The position numbers were made by a program, and so were the translations under genes. From contig NZ_CP029562.1 of assembly GCF_004136315.1 (NCBI RefSeq), forward strand, positions 5,665,501 through 5,729,500: a stretch of DNA of 64,000 nt. Reading direction: 5' to 3'. The stretch comes from Mesorhizobium sp. Pch-S. Its GTDB lineage: Bacteria; Pseudomonadota; Alphaproteobacteria; Rhizobiales; Rhizobiaceae. Positions 9,483 through 17,612 of this stretch are shown here, one piece after another. Under the pieces are notes generated by a model. It searched no databases. It was not told the DNA's origin and saw nothing but the letters and a program-made list of their open reading frames with translations. Position 1 is the stretch's first letter, and each line of letters opens with the position of its first letter.

Positions 9483-10937
9483 TTACTGCTGCACGGCGAA
9501 GCAGGAGATGCTCTTCCGCTTCAGCGCATTGCAGGCCCTCCACGCCGCTTCCTTGGTTTCGAAACCGAAACGGGCGCGATAGTAGGTGGTGCCGTCCTTG
9601 TCGAAGGCGACAGTGTAGCCAGATGCCTTCGCCAGCACGCGGCCAGCCTGCTTGGCGACCTTGTCGAGCTGCGCCTTGGCATCAGCCTCACGCGGAGCCG
9701 AGGCAATCTGCACGGCCCAGTTGCCCGAAGCTGTGGAGCTGGCATTGGTCGAAGCCGTCATCAGGCGATCGATCGGAGTTTCTTCGACAGGGGCATAGGC
9801 TTGCACGACCGGCAGCTGCGCGGGGATGGCCATTTCGGCGGCTGAAGCCGTCACAACCGGGGCCGCAGCCGCAATCACCTTCTTGTTCTTGCGGGAGGGC
9901 TTCTCGGGTGCTGGCTCGACCACTGCGTCTTCTGCCGTGATCTGGTCTGCAACGGCCTCGTCGGCCGAAGCAACGACGGTCTCCGGCTTCTCGTCCGGAG
10001 TGGGGGCGTTTTTCTTGGGCAGGAAGACATTGGCGATCGCCGCCACTGCCGTATCACCGGAAGCGCGCGCCACGAGCGGACCGGAGCCGCGGGTCGAAGT
10101 CTGCGGCATGTAGGTCTGGATCAGCGAAGCCATCTGCTTGTCGCGGGAGCCACCGGAGGAGCCGCCCATGACCACGGCGACCAGCTTGCGGTTGCCGTCG
10201 GCGACCGATGAAACCAGGTTGAATCCCGAAGCTCGGGTGTAACCGGTCTTGATGCCATCGACACCCTTGATGCGGCCGAGCAGGCGATTGTGACCGTTGA
10301 TCTGGCGCTTGCCATAAGCAAACGAACGCGTGGAGAAATAACCGTAATATTGCGGGTAGTGTTCACGCAGCGCCATGCCGAGGACGGCCATGTCGTGCGC
10401 GGTCGTGAACTGGCCTGGATCCGGCAAGCCGTTGGCATTGCGGAACACTGTGCCCTTCATGCCCAGTGCGCGTGCCTTGGAGGTCATCATGCGTGCAAAA
10501 TTCGTCTCGGAGCCGCCGATCATTTCTGCAAGCGCGGTCGAGGAATCGTTGGCGGACTTGGTCACCATCGACAGGATCGCTGTCTCGACCGTAACGGCAC
10601 CGCCCTTGCGCACACCGAGCTTCGTGGGCGGTTCGGCGGCGGCCTTGGCCGAGAACACCACGGGGGTGTTCTTGCTGATCCGTCCGGCTGCAAGCGCCTC
10701 GAAGGTCAGGTAGAGCGTCATCATCTTGGTCAGCGACGCGGGATAGCGACGCGCGTTGGCGTCCTTGGAGTAGAGCGTCTTGCCGGTCTTGGCGTCGACA
10801 ACGATCGCGGAGGAAGGCGCGGCAAATGCCGACGCGACATCCGTCACCGCGAATGTCAGCGCGAGCGATGCGACCATGGAGGTTTTGAGAAGGGAGGATA
10901 CGGACTTGGACACGATGCCTGTTAACGCCTGACGCAC
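9483..10937 (-). CDS. D-alanyl-D-alanine carboxypeptidase (DacA-like) with SPOR domain
   Basis: A periplasmic penicillin-binding protein that trims the terminal D-Ala of peptidoglycan stem peptides. Using the GTG at 10937 (AAGGAAG site five bases upstream) it has 484 residues. They comprise a signal peptide ending near ASAFA, the S11 peptidase domain with SxxK (SLTK, residues 68-71), SxN (KSANDS) and KTG (GIKTGYTRASG), a Pro/Ala/Glu-rich linker, and a C-terminal SPOR domain from GNWAVQIASAP. SPOR domains bind denuded glycan at the septum, suggesting a division-related role. An ATG at 10997 is an alternative start with a poorer binding site. Confidence 0.92.
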   Translation of the reverse strand: MRQALTGIVSKSVSSLLKTSMVASLALTFAVTDVASAFAAPSSAIVVDAKTGKTLYSKDANARRYPASLTKMMTLYLTFEALAAGRISKNTPVVFSAKAAAEPPTKLGVRKGGAVTVETAILSMVTKSANDSSTALAEMIGGSETNFARMMTSKARALGMKGTVFRNANGLPDPGQFTTAHDMAVLGMALREHYPQYYGYFSTRSFAYGKRQINGHNRLLGRIKGVDGIKTGYTRASGFNLVSSVADGNRKLVAVVMGGSSGGSRDKQMASLIQTYMPQTSTRGSGPLVARASGDTAVAAIANVFLPKKNAPTPDEKPETVVASADEAVADQITAEDAVVEPAPEKPSRKNKKVIAAAAPVVTASAAEMAIPAQLPVVQAYAPVEETPIDRLMTASTNASSTASGNWAVQIASAPREADAKAQLDKVAKQAGRVLAKASGYTVAFDKDGTTYYRARFGFETKEAAWRACNALKRKSISCFAVQQ

Positions 10938-11020
10938 TGCTGCTTCCTTTGAATTTTGCTTGCACCCCGGGGAGTCGGCAAAGGTCCGGCCCCGCATTTG
11001 TCCAACCTACTTTAACGCTC

Positions 11021-11043
11021 GTTACCAATCCGTTTATGGTAAC
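11021..11043. repeat. Inverted repeat GTTACCA-N9-TGGTAAC
   Basis: A 7-bp perfect inverted repeat (11021-11027 and 11037-11043) in the divergent region between the carboxypeptidase gene and the phasin gene. It lies about 85 bases upstream of the carboxypeptidase start and next to a TTTAAC word. It has the geometry of a dimeric regulator site; no named regulator can be assigned. Confidence 0.4.
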
Positions 11044-11122
11044 CGCCTCGTTCACCATTTCGGCGGCGTTTGAGGCGAGCTTTATTCGAATCTTAGGGGC
11101 TGGGAGCGCATCCGCGCGGGAA

Positions 11123-11151
11123 TTGACTTTTTGTGCATCGCAGCATACATC
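11123..11151 (+). promoter_or_regulatory. Candidate phasin promoter
   Basis: TTGACT at 11123-11128, 17 bases, then TACATC at 11146-11151. The first operator-like word (11134-11142) lies in the spacer and the second (11155-11163) just after the -10, as expected for a repressed promoter. Confidence 0.45.
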
Positions 11152-11163
11152 TTATGCATCGCA
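11134..11163. promoter_or_regulatory. Twin TGCATCGCA operator, probable PhaR-type site
   Basis: TGCATCGCA occurs at 11134-11142 and again at 11155-11163, exactly 21 bases apart (two helical turns). Each is TGC-N3-GCA, the type of site bound by PhaR/PhbF-like PHB regulators. The position over a phasin promoter fits PHB-responsive repression. The regulator assignment is inference. Confidence 0.55.
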
Positions 11164-11196
11164 CAAATTAGCCGATCCGCAGGAAAGGAATGCCAG

Positions 11197-11526
11197 ATGA
11201 GCCAGACCTACGAGGATTTCAGCAAATACGGCAAGGAATTCGCTGACACCGGCCTGAAGAGCTTTGCTTCGCTCTCCAAGGGCGTGCAGGCGATCGCCAC
11301 CGAGGCGACTGAATACACCAAGAAGAGCTTCGAGAACGGCGCTGCGCACGTCGAAAAGCTTCTCTCGGCAAAGTCGATCGAAAGTGCTGTCGAACTCCAG
11401 ACCGATTATGCCAAGCAGGCCTATGAGGCCTTCGTGGCCGAGGCGACCAAGATCAGCGAACTGTATGCCGATCTCGCCAAGGACGCCTACAAGCCGTTCG
11501 AATCGCTGACCGCCAAGGCGAAGTAA
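11197..11526 (+). CDS. Phasin family protein
   Basis: A 109-residue phasin beginning MSQTYEDFSKYGKEFADTGL, with helical amphipathic sequence throughout and the conserved segment AVELQTDYAKQAYEAFVAEATKISELYADLAK. Phasins coat polyhydroxybutyrate granules and control their size. The ATG at 11197 has a good AGGAAAGGAA site; an in-frame ATG at 11131 falls inside the promoter and operator, so it is rejected. The gene is flanked by its own promoter and a strong terminator and is probably monocistronic. Confidence 0.88.
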   Translation: MSQTYEDFSKYGKEFADTGLKSFASLSKGVQAIATEATEYTKKSFENGAAHVEKLLSAKSIESAVELQTDYAKQAYEAFVAEATKISELYADLAKDAYKPFESLTAKAK

Positions 11527-11572
11527 GCCTCATTTTTACGCCAGTTTGCGGGTTTCTGGCCCGCTCAACGAG

Positions 11573-11602
11573 CCCGGTTGCGCCTGCGCAGCCGGGTTTT
11601 TT
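11573..11602 (+). terminator. Rho-independent terminator after phasin
   Basis: CCCGGTTGCGC (11573-11583) pairs with GCGCAGCCGGG (11586-11596), one G-T wobble, followed by six T (11597-11602). Confidence 0.85.
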
Positions 11603-11666
11603 CGTATCTGCCGGCGGGACGTCTTCACGTTTGCTAAAAACGGTACTGAATGAGGACCTAGCCATA

Positions 11667-11694
11667 TTGTCAGCTAACCAGAAGGGCTTAAAAT
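11667..11694 (+). promoter_or_regulatory. Candidate sigma-70 promoter for clpS-clpA
   Basis: TTGTCA (11667-11672), 16-base spacer, TAAAAT (11689-11694); the closest match to the consensus noted upstream of clpS. Confidence 0.55.
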
Positions 11695-11725
11695 CCTGCA
11701 TCGATACCCTACATGTCGGGTTCTG

Positions 11726-12118
11726 ATGGGGATTCGATCCAGAAGGCAGGAATACGTGACCACCGGTAAGACTGCCACGAGCGTGGCGCGAATGCAGAAC
11801 GGCAGCGACGGTAATGGTACCGGTCGCGGAACGGCCGTCATCACGCGCACAAAAACCAAGACCAAGAAACCCAGCCTGTACCGGGTTCTGATCCTCAACG
11901 ACGACTACACCCCGATGGAATTCGTGGTTCACGTGCTGGAGCGTTTTTTCCAGAAGGACCGCGAGGCCGCCACGCGCATCATGTTGCATGTCCACAATCA
12001 TGGCGTGGGCGAGTGCGGGGTCTACACCTACGAAGTGGCCGAGACCAAAGTGTCTCAGGTTATGGATTTCGCCCGACAGAACCAACATCCGCTGCAATGC
12101 GTGATGGAGAAGAAGTGA
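11726..12118 (+). CDS. clpS: ATP-dependent Clp protease adaptor ClpS
   Basis: A ClpA adaptor that delivers N-degron substrates. The core starts at [24 protein letters not shown], the strongly conserved N-end-rule binding segment, and continues through [22 protein letters not shown]. It is preceded by a Thr/Lys-rich flexible tail that inserts into ClpA. The ATG at 11726 gives 130 residues. An in-frame GTG at 11756 (AGGCAGGAA just before it) gives 120 and may be the real start. clpA begins six bases after the stop, so the two are translated from one mRNA. Confidence 0.92.
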   Translation: MGIRSRRQEYVTTGKTATSVARMQNGSDGNGTGRGTAVITRTKTKTKKPSLYRVLILNDDYTPMEFVVHVLERFFQKDREAATRIMLHVHNHGVGECGVYTYEVAETKVSQVMDFARQNQHPLQCVMEKK

Positions 12119-12124
12119 GGTAAC

Positions 12125-14590
12125 ATGCCGGCTTTCTCCCAGGGCCTGGAAAAGGCGCTTCATCAGGCGCTGACCTTCGCCAATGAACGTCATCATGAAT
12201 ATGCGACGCTCGAACATCTCCTGCTGGCCCTGATCGACGACAATGAGGCAGCTGCGGTGATGCGCGCCTGCAATGTCGATCTGGACGAGTTGAAGCAGAC
12301 CGTCCTGACTTATATCGACACCGAACTCGACAATCTCGTCACCGGTTATGACGAAGATTCCAAGCCGACAGCGGGTTTCCAGCGCGTTATCCAGCGCGCC
12401 GTTATCCATGTGCAGTCGTCCGGCCGCGAGGAAGTCTCGGGCGCTAACGTGCTCGTTGCCATCTTCGCGGAGCGCGAGAGCCATGCTGCCTATTTCCTGC
12501 AGGAGCAGCAGATGACCCGTTATGACGCGGTCAACTACATCTCGCACGGAATAGCCAAACGTCCCGGTTCGTCCGAGAGCCGGTCGCCGCGCGGCGCCGA
12601 GGAAGAGCAGAGCGGGACCAATGGTCCCGAGCAGCAGGAAGAGGGTAGCAAGAAGAAGCAGCAGGACGCGTTGACAGCCTACTGCGTCAATCTCAACAAC
12701 AAGGCAAAGGCGGGCCGCATCGACCCGCTGATCGGTCGTGCCTCCGAAATCAACCGCACGATCCAGGTGTTGTGCCGCCGCTCCAAGAACAACCCGCTTT
12801 ACGTTGGTGATCCCGGCGTCGGTAAAACCGCGATCGCCGAAGGTCTGGCGAAGCGTATCGTCGAAGGTGATGTGCCGGAAGTGTTGTCCGATGCCACCAT
12901 CTTCGCGCTCGACATGGGCACGCTGCTGGCCGGAACGCGCTATCGCGGCGACTTCGAGGAGCGTCTGAAGCAGGTCGTGAAGGAGTTGGAGGATTATCCC
13001 GGCGCCATCCTGTTCATCGACGAGATCCACACCGTCATCGGAGCTGGTGCGACGTCGGGCGGTGCCATGGATGCATCGAACCTGCTCAAGCCGGCCCTGT
13101 CGTCTGGCGCGATTCGTTGCATTGGCTCAACGACTTACAAGGAGTTTCGTCAGTTCTTCGAAAAAGACCGTGCGCTTGTTCGCCGGTTCCAGAAGATCGA
13201 TGTCAATGAGCCGACCGTCGAGGACGCCATCGAGATCATGAAGGGCCTGAAGCCTTATTTCGAGGAGTTCCACAAGGTCAAATATACGAGCGAGGCGATC
13301 AAGGCTTCGGTCGAGCTTTCGGCCCGCTACATCAACGACCGCAAGCTGCCGGACAAGGCGATCGACGTGATCGACGAGACCGGTGCCTCGCAGATGCTGT
13401 TGCCCGAAGGCAAGCGCAAGAAGACAATCGGCATCAAGGAGATCGAAGCGACGATCGCCACCATGGCGCGCATTCCGCCGAAGACGGTTTCCGCCGATGA
13501 CGAGAAGGTCCTCGCCGGTCTCGATGTCGAGCTGAAGCGTGTCGTTTATGGCCAGGATACGGCAATCTCCGCGCTCACTTCGGCGATCAAGCTGGCGCGT
13601 GCCGGCCTGCGCGAACCGGAGAAGCCGATAGGCTCCTACCTGTTCTCAGGCCCGACCGGCGTCGGCAAGACCGAGGTCGCGAAGCAACTCGCAGCTTCCC
13701 TCGGTGTCGAGCTGCTGCGCTTCGACATGTCGGAATACATGGAACGCCACACGGTCTCGCGGCTGATCGGTGCGCCTCCCGGCTATGTCGGGTTTGATCA
13801 GGGTGGTCTGCTGACCGATGGTGTCGACCAGCATCCGCATTGCGTACTTCTGCTCGATGAGGTGGAAAAGGCACATCCGGACCTGTTCAATATCCTGTTG
13901 CAGGTGATGGATCACGGCAAGCTGACCGACCACAACGGCAAGCAGATCGACTTCCGCAACGTGATCCTCATCATGACCACGAATGCGGGTGCGGCGGATG
14001 CACAGCGTGCGGCGATCGGTTTTGGCTCGACCAAGCGCGAAGGCGACGATGTCGAGGCGATCAACCGGCTGTTCACGCCGGAATTCCGGAACCGTCTCGA
14101 TGCCATCATCCCATTCGGTTCGCTGCCGGTGCCAGTCGTGCACCAGGTCGTGCAGAAGTTCGTCATGCAACTGGAAGCGCAGCTTTCAGAGCGTGGCGTC
14201 ACCTTCGACCTGTCGCCGGAGGCGATCGCCTGGCTCGCTGACAAGGGTTACGACGAGCGCATGGGTGCCCGTCCGTTGGGCCGCGTCATCCAGGAGCACA
14301 TCAAGAAGCCGCTGGCCGACGAGGTGCTGTTCGGCAAGCTGAAGCATGGCGGTACGGTGCGTGTCAGCGTCGAGAAGAAGGAGACCGGCGAAGCCGGGCT
14401 CAAGCTCGAAACGCTGGCTGACGAGACGCCCGTGAAGCCGAAGAAGGAACCGGAAGAGGACGCACCGAAGCCACGCAAGGCGACCGCCAGGAAGGCTGTT
14501 GCCAAGAAGGCGGTCGCTTCCAAGACGGAACCCAAGGGCAAGGACAACGGCAAGCGCAGCCTGGTGCCGCAACTGCCGCGCAAAGGCTGA
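12125..14590 (+). CDS. clpA: ATP-dependent Clp protease ATP-binding subunit ClpA
   Basis: An AAA+ unfoldase that feeds ClpP. The 821 residues comprise an N-domain (1-140), D1 with Walker A GDPGVGKT near 228 and Walker B ILFIDEIH near 296, and D2 with Walker A GPTGVGKT near 508 and Walker [13 protein letters not shown] near 575. An IGF ClpP-docking loop follows near 629. The C-terminus has a Lys/Ala/Pro-rich extension of about 60 residues (from about 760) that enterobacterial ClpA lacks. ClpS is encoded immediately upstream. A strong terminator follows. Confidence 0.96.
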   Translation: MPAFSQGLEKALHQALTFANERHHEYATLEHLLLALIDDNEAAAVMRACNVDLDELKQTVLTYIDTELDNLVTGYDEDSKPTAGFQRVIQRAVIHVQSSGREEVSGANVLVAIFAERESHAAYFLQEQQMTRYDAVNYISHGIAKRPGSSESRSPRGAEEEQSGTNGPEQQEEGSKKKQQDALTAYCVNLNNKAKAGRIDPLIGRASEINRTIQVLCRRSKNNPLYVGDPGVGKTAIAEGLAKRIVEGDVPEVLSDATIFALDMGTLLAGTRYRGDFEERLKQVVKELEDYPGAILFIDEIHTVIGAGATSGGAMDASNLLKPALSSGAIRCIGSTTYKEFRQFFEKDRALVRRFQKIDVNEPTVEDAIEIMKGLKPYFEEFHKVKYTSEAIKASVELSARYINDRKLPDKAIDVIDETGASQMLLPEGKRKKTIGIKEIEATIATMARIPPKTVSADDEKVLAGLDVELKRVVYGQDTAISALTSAIKLARAGLREPEKPIGSYLFSGPTGVGKTEVAKQLAASLGVELLRFDMSEYMERHTVSRLIGAPPGYVGFDQGGLLTDGVDQHPHCVLLLDEVEKAHPDLFNILLQVMDHGKLTDHNGKQIDFRNVILIMTTNAGAADAQRAAIGFGSTKREGDDVEAINRLFTPEFRNRLDAIIPFGSLPVPVVHQVVQKFVMQLEAQLSERGVTFDLSPEAIAWLADKGYDERMGARPLGRVIQEHIKKPLADEVLFGKLKHGGTVRVSVEKKETGEAGLKLETLADETPVKPKKEPEEDAPKPRKATARKAVAKKAVASKTEPKGKDNGKRSLVPQLPRKG

Positions 14591-14610
14591 TCCGCCGAGC
14601 GCAACTGCAG

Positions 14611-14638
14611 AAAAAGCCCCGGTGACGGGGCTTTTTTA
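14611..14638. terminator. Bidirectional terminator between clpA and methyltransferase
   Basis: AAAAAGCCCC, loop GGTGAC, GGGGCTTTTTTATTT. The A-run and T-run on the two sides let it serve both clpA (plus) and the convergent methyltransferase gene (minus). Confidence 0.88.
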
Positions 14639-14716
14639 TTTCATCACGGAATGCGTGCGGGGGTGCGCGTCTTAAAGACAGCTGCGTGGTGGCCGTCCCG
14701 GCAATCGACTGGCTGG

Positions 14717-15511
14717 CTATGCCTTCGCCGGCTTGCGCAGCCGAAAATGCAGGAAGATGGGCGCGACCCGGGTATCAGCTACGACAGGTTCCGCCAGGGC
14801 AGTCTCTTCGCTTGCCATGGGTTCGCCCAACGCCTCGATGGTGAAACCGGCCTGCACGATCATGGCTACCCACTGGCTGAGTGTGCGGTGGAAGCGAGGT
14901 ACTTGGAAAGGTTCGACCTTGGCTCGTTCCGCTGCTGGCGCGGCAGAAAAGTGCCAGCTTTCGATCGCGCCGTCCGTTGCCTGGAAATAGCGACCGACCT
15001 CGACGGCGAGCACCTCGCCGCTGTCGTCGCGGATGTTGCGGCGATAGGGCGGTACGAAACAGGGATGCAGGATCGAGAACTGGAAGAAACCACCTGGTTT
15101 CAGCACGCGATACGCCTGGACAAGTGCAACTTCCGGTCCGGCTATGTCCATCATCGACATGAAGGCCGTTGCGAAGTCGAACGTCGCATCGGGGAAGGGC
15201 AGTGCCGTTGCGCTGGCATGCCGGTAAGTAATGCCGAGTGGCGCGGCGGTTTCGGAGGCGCTGGCATGGCGAATGAAGGTAGGCGCGATGTCGATCGCCT
15301 GCATGCGGGCGCCCAGTCGCGCGAGCTGGCGCGTGTTCTCGCCTTCACCGCAACCAATATCCAAGCCTGACAGTCCCTGGACAGGCGGCAGGAATGCCAG
15401 AAATGCGGGTGTATTCAGCGCGTCGCGATAGACGTCGTAACCGGCGCGGACGTGCCGGGTCCATGTCTCGGCATTGGCTTCCCAGTATTGGCCGACTTGC
15501 AACTCATCCAT
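14717..15511 (-). CDS. Class I SAM-dependent methyltransferase
   Basis: A 264-residue methyltransferase with motif I LDIGCGEGENTRQLA, acidic motif II (AIDIAPTFI), LPFPDATFDFATAFMSMMD (motif IV region) and LKPGGFFQFSILHPCF (motif VI). The substrate is unknown. The start chosen at 15511 (MDELQVGQYW) has GGAGAT six bases upstream; an upstream in-frame ATG at 15541 lies inside a large inverted repeat and is less likely. It is divergent from azlC. Confidence 0.85.
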   Translation of the reverse strand: MDELQVGQYWEANAETWTRHVRAGYDVYRDALNTPAFLAFLPPVQGLSGLDIGCGEGENTRQLARLGARMQAIDIAPTFIRHASASETAAPLGITYRHASATALPFPDATFDFATAFMSMMDIAGPEVALVQAYRVLKPGGFFQFSILHPCFVPPYRRNIRDDSGEVLAVEVGRYFQATDGAIESWHFSAAPAAERAKVEPFQVPRFHRTLSQWVAMIVQAGFTIEALGEPMASEETALAEPVVADTRVAPIFLHFRLRKPAKA

Positions 15512-15536
15512 CGTGGTATCTCCGGATAGGGTAGCC

Positions 15537-15577
15537 TGCATGCCATCTTTCCTGGATCAATGGAAAGATGGCATGCA
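15537..15577. repeat. Perfect 16-bp inverted repeat
   Basis: TGCATGCCATCTTTCC (15537-15552), spacer TGGATCAAT, GGAAAGATGGCATGCA (15562-15577). It lies between the divergent methyltransferase and azlC genes, 26 bases from the methyltransferase start. Four T follow on the plus side, too few for a normal terminator. Candidates are a regulator site, an RNA leader hairpin or a small palindromic element. Confidence 0.75.
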
Positions 15578-15584
15578 CCTTTTG

Positions 15585-15601
15585 GTGTGGTCGCGCCACA
15601 C
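15585..15601. repeat. Small hairpin GTGTGG-TCGCG-CCACAC
   Basis: A 6-bp stem and 5-base loop just after the large inverted repeat and 25 bases before the azlC ATG. It may occlude or modulate azlC translation. Confidence 0.4.
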
Positions 15602-15625
15602 GATGGCCCGTGCTATGGCCGGGAC

Positions 15626-16363
15626 ATGTCGCCTTTGGTCTCCGACACGCCAATGTCCCGTTCGATATGGTTTTTGCGCGGCGTTCGTGCCGCTTTTTCT
15701 CTTCCCGGCCTGATCCTTGTGAGTTCCTTCGTCGGGTTTGCTGCACTGGCGAAAGATGCCGGGGTCACGATGGTGCAAGCCGCCTTCATGACCGGGACCG
15801 TCTGGGCATTGCCTTCCATGGTTGTTCTGGTGGGCGCGATCGTGTCGGGTGTCGCGCTGCCGGCTGCATTGTTTGCGGTGACGTTGTCGGCCATACGCCT
15901 GATGCCGATGGTGATGGCGCTCGTGCCCGAGATGCGGGCCGAGAAGACCCGGCAATGGGTGCTCTACCTGCTCGCGCATTTCGTGGCGGTGACTTCGTGG
16001 GTCCTGGCTATGGAGCGCTTCAAGCACATTCCGCGCGACATGCGTACGACCTTCTATGCTGGGCTCGGTGGCACGCTGGTAGCGTCGAACATCATTGTCG
16101 TTACCGCCGTCTATGCGGTGGCGGACGCACTGCCTTCCACCATTTCGGCGGCGCTGCTGATGCTGACGCCGATGTATTTCCTGACATCGTTGTGGGGTTC
16201 TGCACGTGAGCGAGTGGGGCACGTGGCGATGGTTCTGGGCCTTGTTCTCGGACCGTTCTTCCACGTGCTGTTACCGCAATTCGATCTTTTGGCCGCTGGA
16301 GTGGTTGGGGGCGCGGCTGCCTATGGCTGGCATCTTTGGCGGCGCAAGGCAGGCGCGGTATGA
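15626..16363 (+). CDS. azlC: AzlC family branched-chain amino acid exporter, large subunit
   Basis: A 245-residue polytopic membrane protein. After MSPLVSDTPMSRSIWF it has the AzlC pattern GVRAAFSLPGLILVSSFVGFAALAKDAG and about seven hydrophobic segments, including LPSMVVLVGAIVSG and LSAIRLMPMVMAL. With the small partner AzlD it exports branched-chain and related amino acids. The ATG at 15626 is chosen because the region upstream is structured and non-coding. The last codons overlap azlD by an ATGA junction. Confidence 0.88.
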   Translation: MSPLVSDTPMSRSIWFLRGVRAAFSLPGLILVSSFVGFAALAKDAGVTMVQAAFMTGTVWALPSMVVLVGAIVSGVALPAALFAVTLSAIRLMPMVMALVPEMRAEKTRQWVLYLLAHFVAVTSWVLAMERFKHIPRDMRTTFYAGLGGTLVASNIIVVTAVYAVADALPSTISAALLMLTPMYFLTSLWGSARERVGHVAMVLGLVLGPFFHVLLPQFDLLAAGVVGGAAAYGWHLWRRKAGAV

Positions 16364-16710
16364 GTTATTTTTCCAGCACCGCCTGGTGGTGGCCATATCT
16401 GTTCATTCTCGCTGCCGGCTTCGCCGCCACCGATATCTGGCGCTTCCTTGGCGTCTATTTCGGCGGCAAGCTTTCCGAGGATTCCGACCTGCTGGTGCTG
16501 GTCCGCACGATGGCGACGGCGCTTGTCGCGGCCGTCATCGGCAACCTGATCGTCTTTCCCGGCGGTGCGCTCGCGCACACGTTACTTATCCTCCGTATCG
16601 CCGCGGCGGGCCTGGGCTTCATTGCCTACTTGTTGTCGGGAAAGCGCATGGTCGTCGGCATCATCGTGGCCGAACTTCTGCTGCTGGCGGGGCTCTATCT
16701 GGACTTCTGA
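16360..16710 (+). CDS. azlD: AzlD family small subunit of amino acid exporter
   Basis: A 116-residue protein with three to four membrane helices (YLFILAAGFAATDIWRF, LVRTMATALVAAVIGNLIV, LILRIAAAGLGFIAYLL and the end VVGIIVAELLLLAGLY). It is the obligatory partner of AzlC. The ATG overlaps the azlC stop (ATGA), indicating translational coupling. It is convergent with the HIT gene 12 bases away. Confidence 0.85.
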   Translation: MSYFSSTAWWWPYLFILAAGFAATDIWRFLGVYFGGKLSEDSDLLVLVRTMATALVAAVIGNLIVFPGGALAHTLLILRIAAAGLGFIAYLLSGKRMVVGIIVAELLLLAGLYLDF

Positions 16711-16722
16711 GCCCCGGGGCGA

Positions 16723-17145
16723 TCAACCGGCCAGAGCCGCCTTGATCTTTTCGGCATTCGCAGCAAGCACCTCGGGCTTCTCCATCTCGCCACTGTGCCG
16801 CTGGAGCGGCACGCCTTCGAAGCGTGGGATGACGTGCACGTGCAGATGGTAGACCGTCTGGCCGGAAGCTGCCTCATTGAACTGCATGATGGTGACCCCG
16901 TCGGCTGCGAAGGCTTTCTTCACGGCCTGCGCCATTTTCTGGGTGACGGCAAAGAGGGGAACCAGCGTCGCGGGGTCGGCGTCGAGCAGATTACTTGACG
17001 GCGCACGCGGAACGACCAGGGTGTGACCCGTGCCTTGCGGCATGACATCCATGAAGGCGATCACGGCATCATCTTCGTAGACGCGGTGCGAAGGAATTTC
17101 ACCGCGCAGCAGCCTGGCGAAGATGTTGGTATCGTCATAGCTCAT
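16723..17145 (-). CDS. HIT family protein
   Basis: A 140-residue histidine-triad nucleotide-binding protein. It begins MSYDDTNIFARLLRGEIPSHRVYEDD, has FMDVMPQGTGHTLVVPR and carries the catalytic triad in YHLHVHVIPRF. HIT proteins hydrolyse AMP-linked or dinucleoside substrates. The length is normal. It is divergent from the SMR pump gene. Confidence 0.92.
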   Translation of the reverse strand: MSYDDTNIFARLLRGEIPSHRVYEDDAVIAFMDVMPQGTGHTLVVPRAPSSNLLDADPATLVPLFAVTQKMAQAVKKAFAADGVTIMQFNEAASGQTVYHLHVHVIPRFEGVPLQRHSGEMEKPEVLAANAEKIKAALAG

Positions 17146-17220
17146 GATGTGCCTCTCGTGCTGTCTGGTGGACTGGGGTACTCATCGCGCAGGTTGCACG
17201 AAATCAGGCGGCGGAAAAGC

Positions 17221-17556
17221 ATGTTGCAAAACTATATCTATCTCGTCGTCGCGATCCTGTTCGAGGTGGTGGCCACGACGGCGTTGAAGGAAACGCACGG
17301 ATTCACGAGGCTCGCGCCGTCGCTGGTTTCCGTGGCCGGCTATGCACTTGCATTCTACTTTCTGTCACTGCCGCTGCGCACCATGCCGGTCGGAATCGTC
17401 TACGCGCTCTGGTGTGCGGCAGGCATTGCCTTGATCACGGCTATCGGCTGGATCTGGTTCCGTCAGGCGCTCGATACTCCGGCATTGATCGGCATGGGGC
17501 TGATCGTGGCGGGCGTAGTGGTGATCAACGTGTTTTCCAAGACAGTCGTGCACTAG
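17221..17556 (+). CDS. SMR family multidrug efflux protein (EmrE-like)
   Basis: A 111-residue four-helix small multidrug resistance protein. The membrane-embedded proton/substrate carboxylate is Glu15 in VVAILFEVVATTALK, and the GMGLIVAGVVVINVFS fourth helix is typical. The family exports lipophilic cations by proton antiport as an antiparallel dimer. The start at 17221 gives the canonical N-terminus; the upstream in-frame ATG at 17023 falls inside the antisense HIT gene. Confidence 0.9.
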   Translation: MLQNYIYLVVAILFEVVATTALKETHGFTRLAPSLVSVAGYALAFYFLSLPLRTMPVGIVYALWCAAGIALITAIGWIWFRQALDTPALIGMGLIVAGVVVINVFSKTVVH

Positions 17557-17612
17557 CAAGACGCGCAATACAAAAGTTCAAAGCGTCTTCGGGCATCCTG
17601 GCTCGGTGCATA

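Noticed and set aside
12581..12680. Glu/Gln/Lys-rich low-complexity stretch inside clpA
   Set aside because: It is the normal flexible linker between the ClpA N-domain and D1, not a repeat element.
11453..13030. 525-codon open frame antisense to clpS-clpA
   Set aside because: It mirrors a strongly coding GC-rich gene pair; composition (His/Arg/Gln/Leu-rich) is typical of antisense shadow and no homology is recognised.
17558..17589. AAGACGC...GCGTCTT pairing after the SMR gene
   Set aside because: Seven-base stem with an 18-base loop and no T-run; likely chance.
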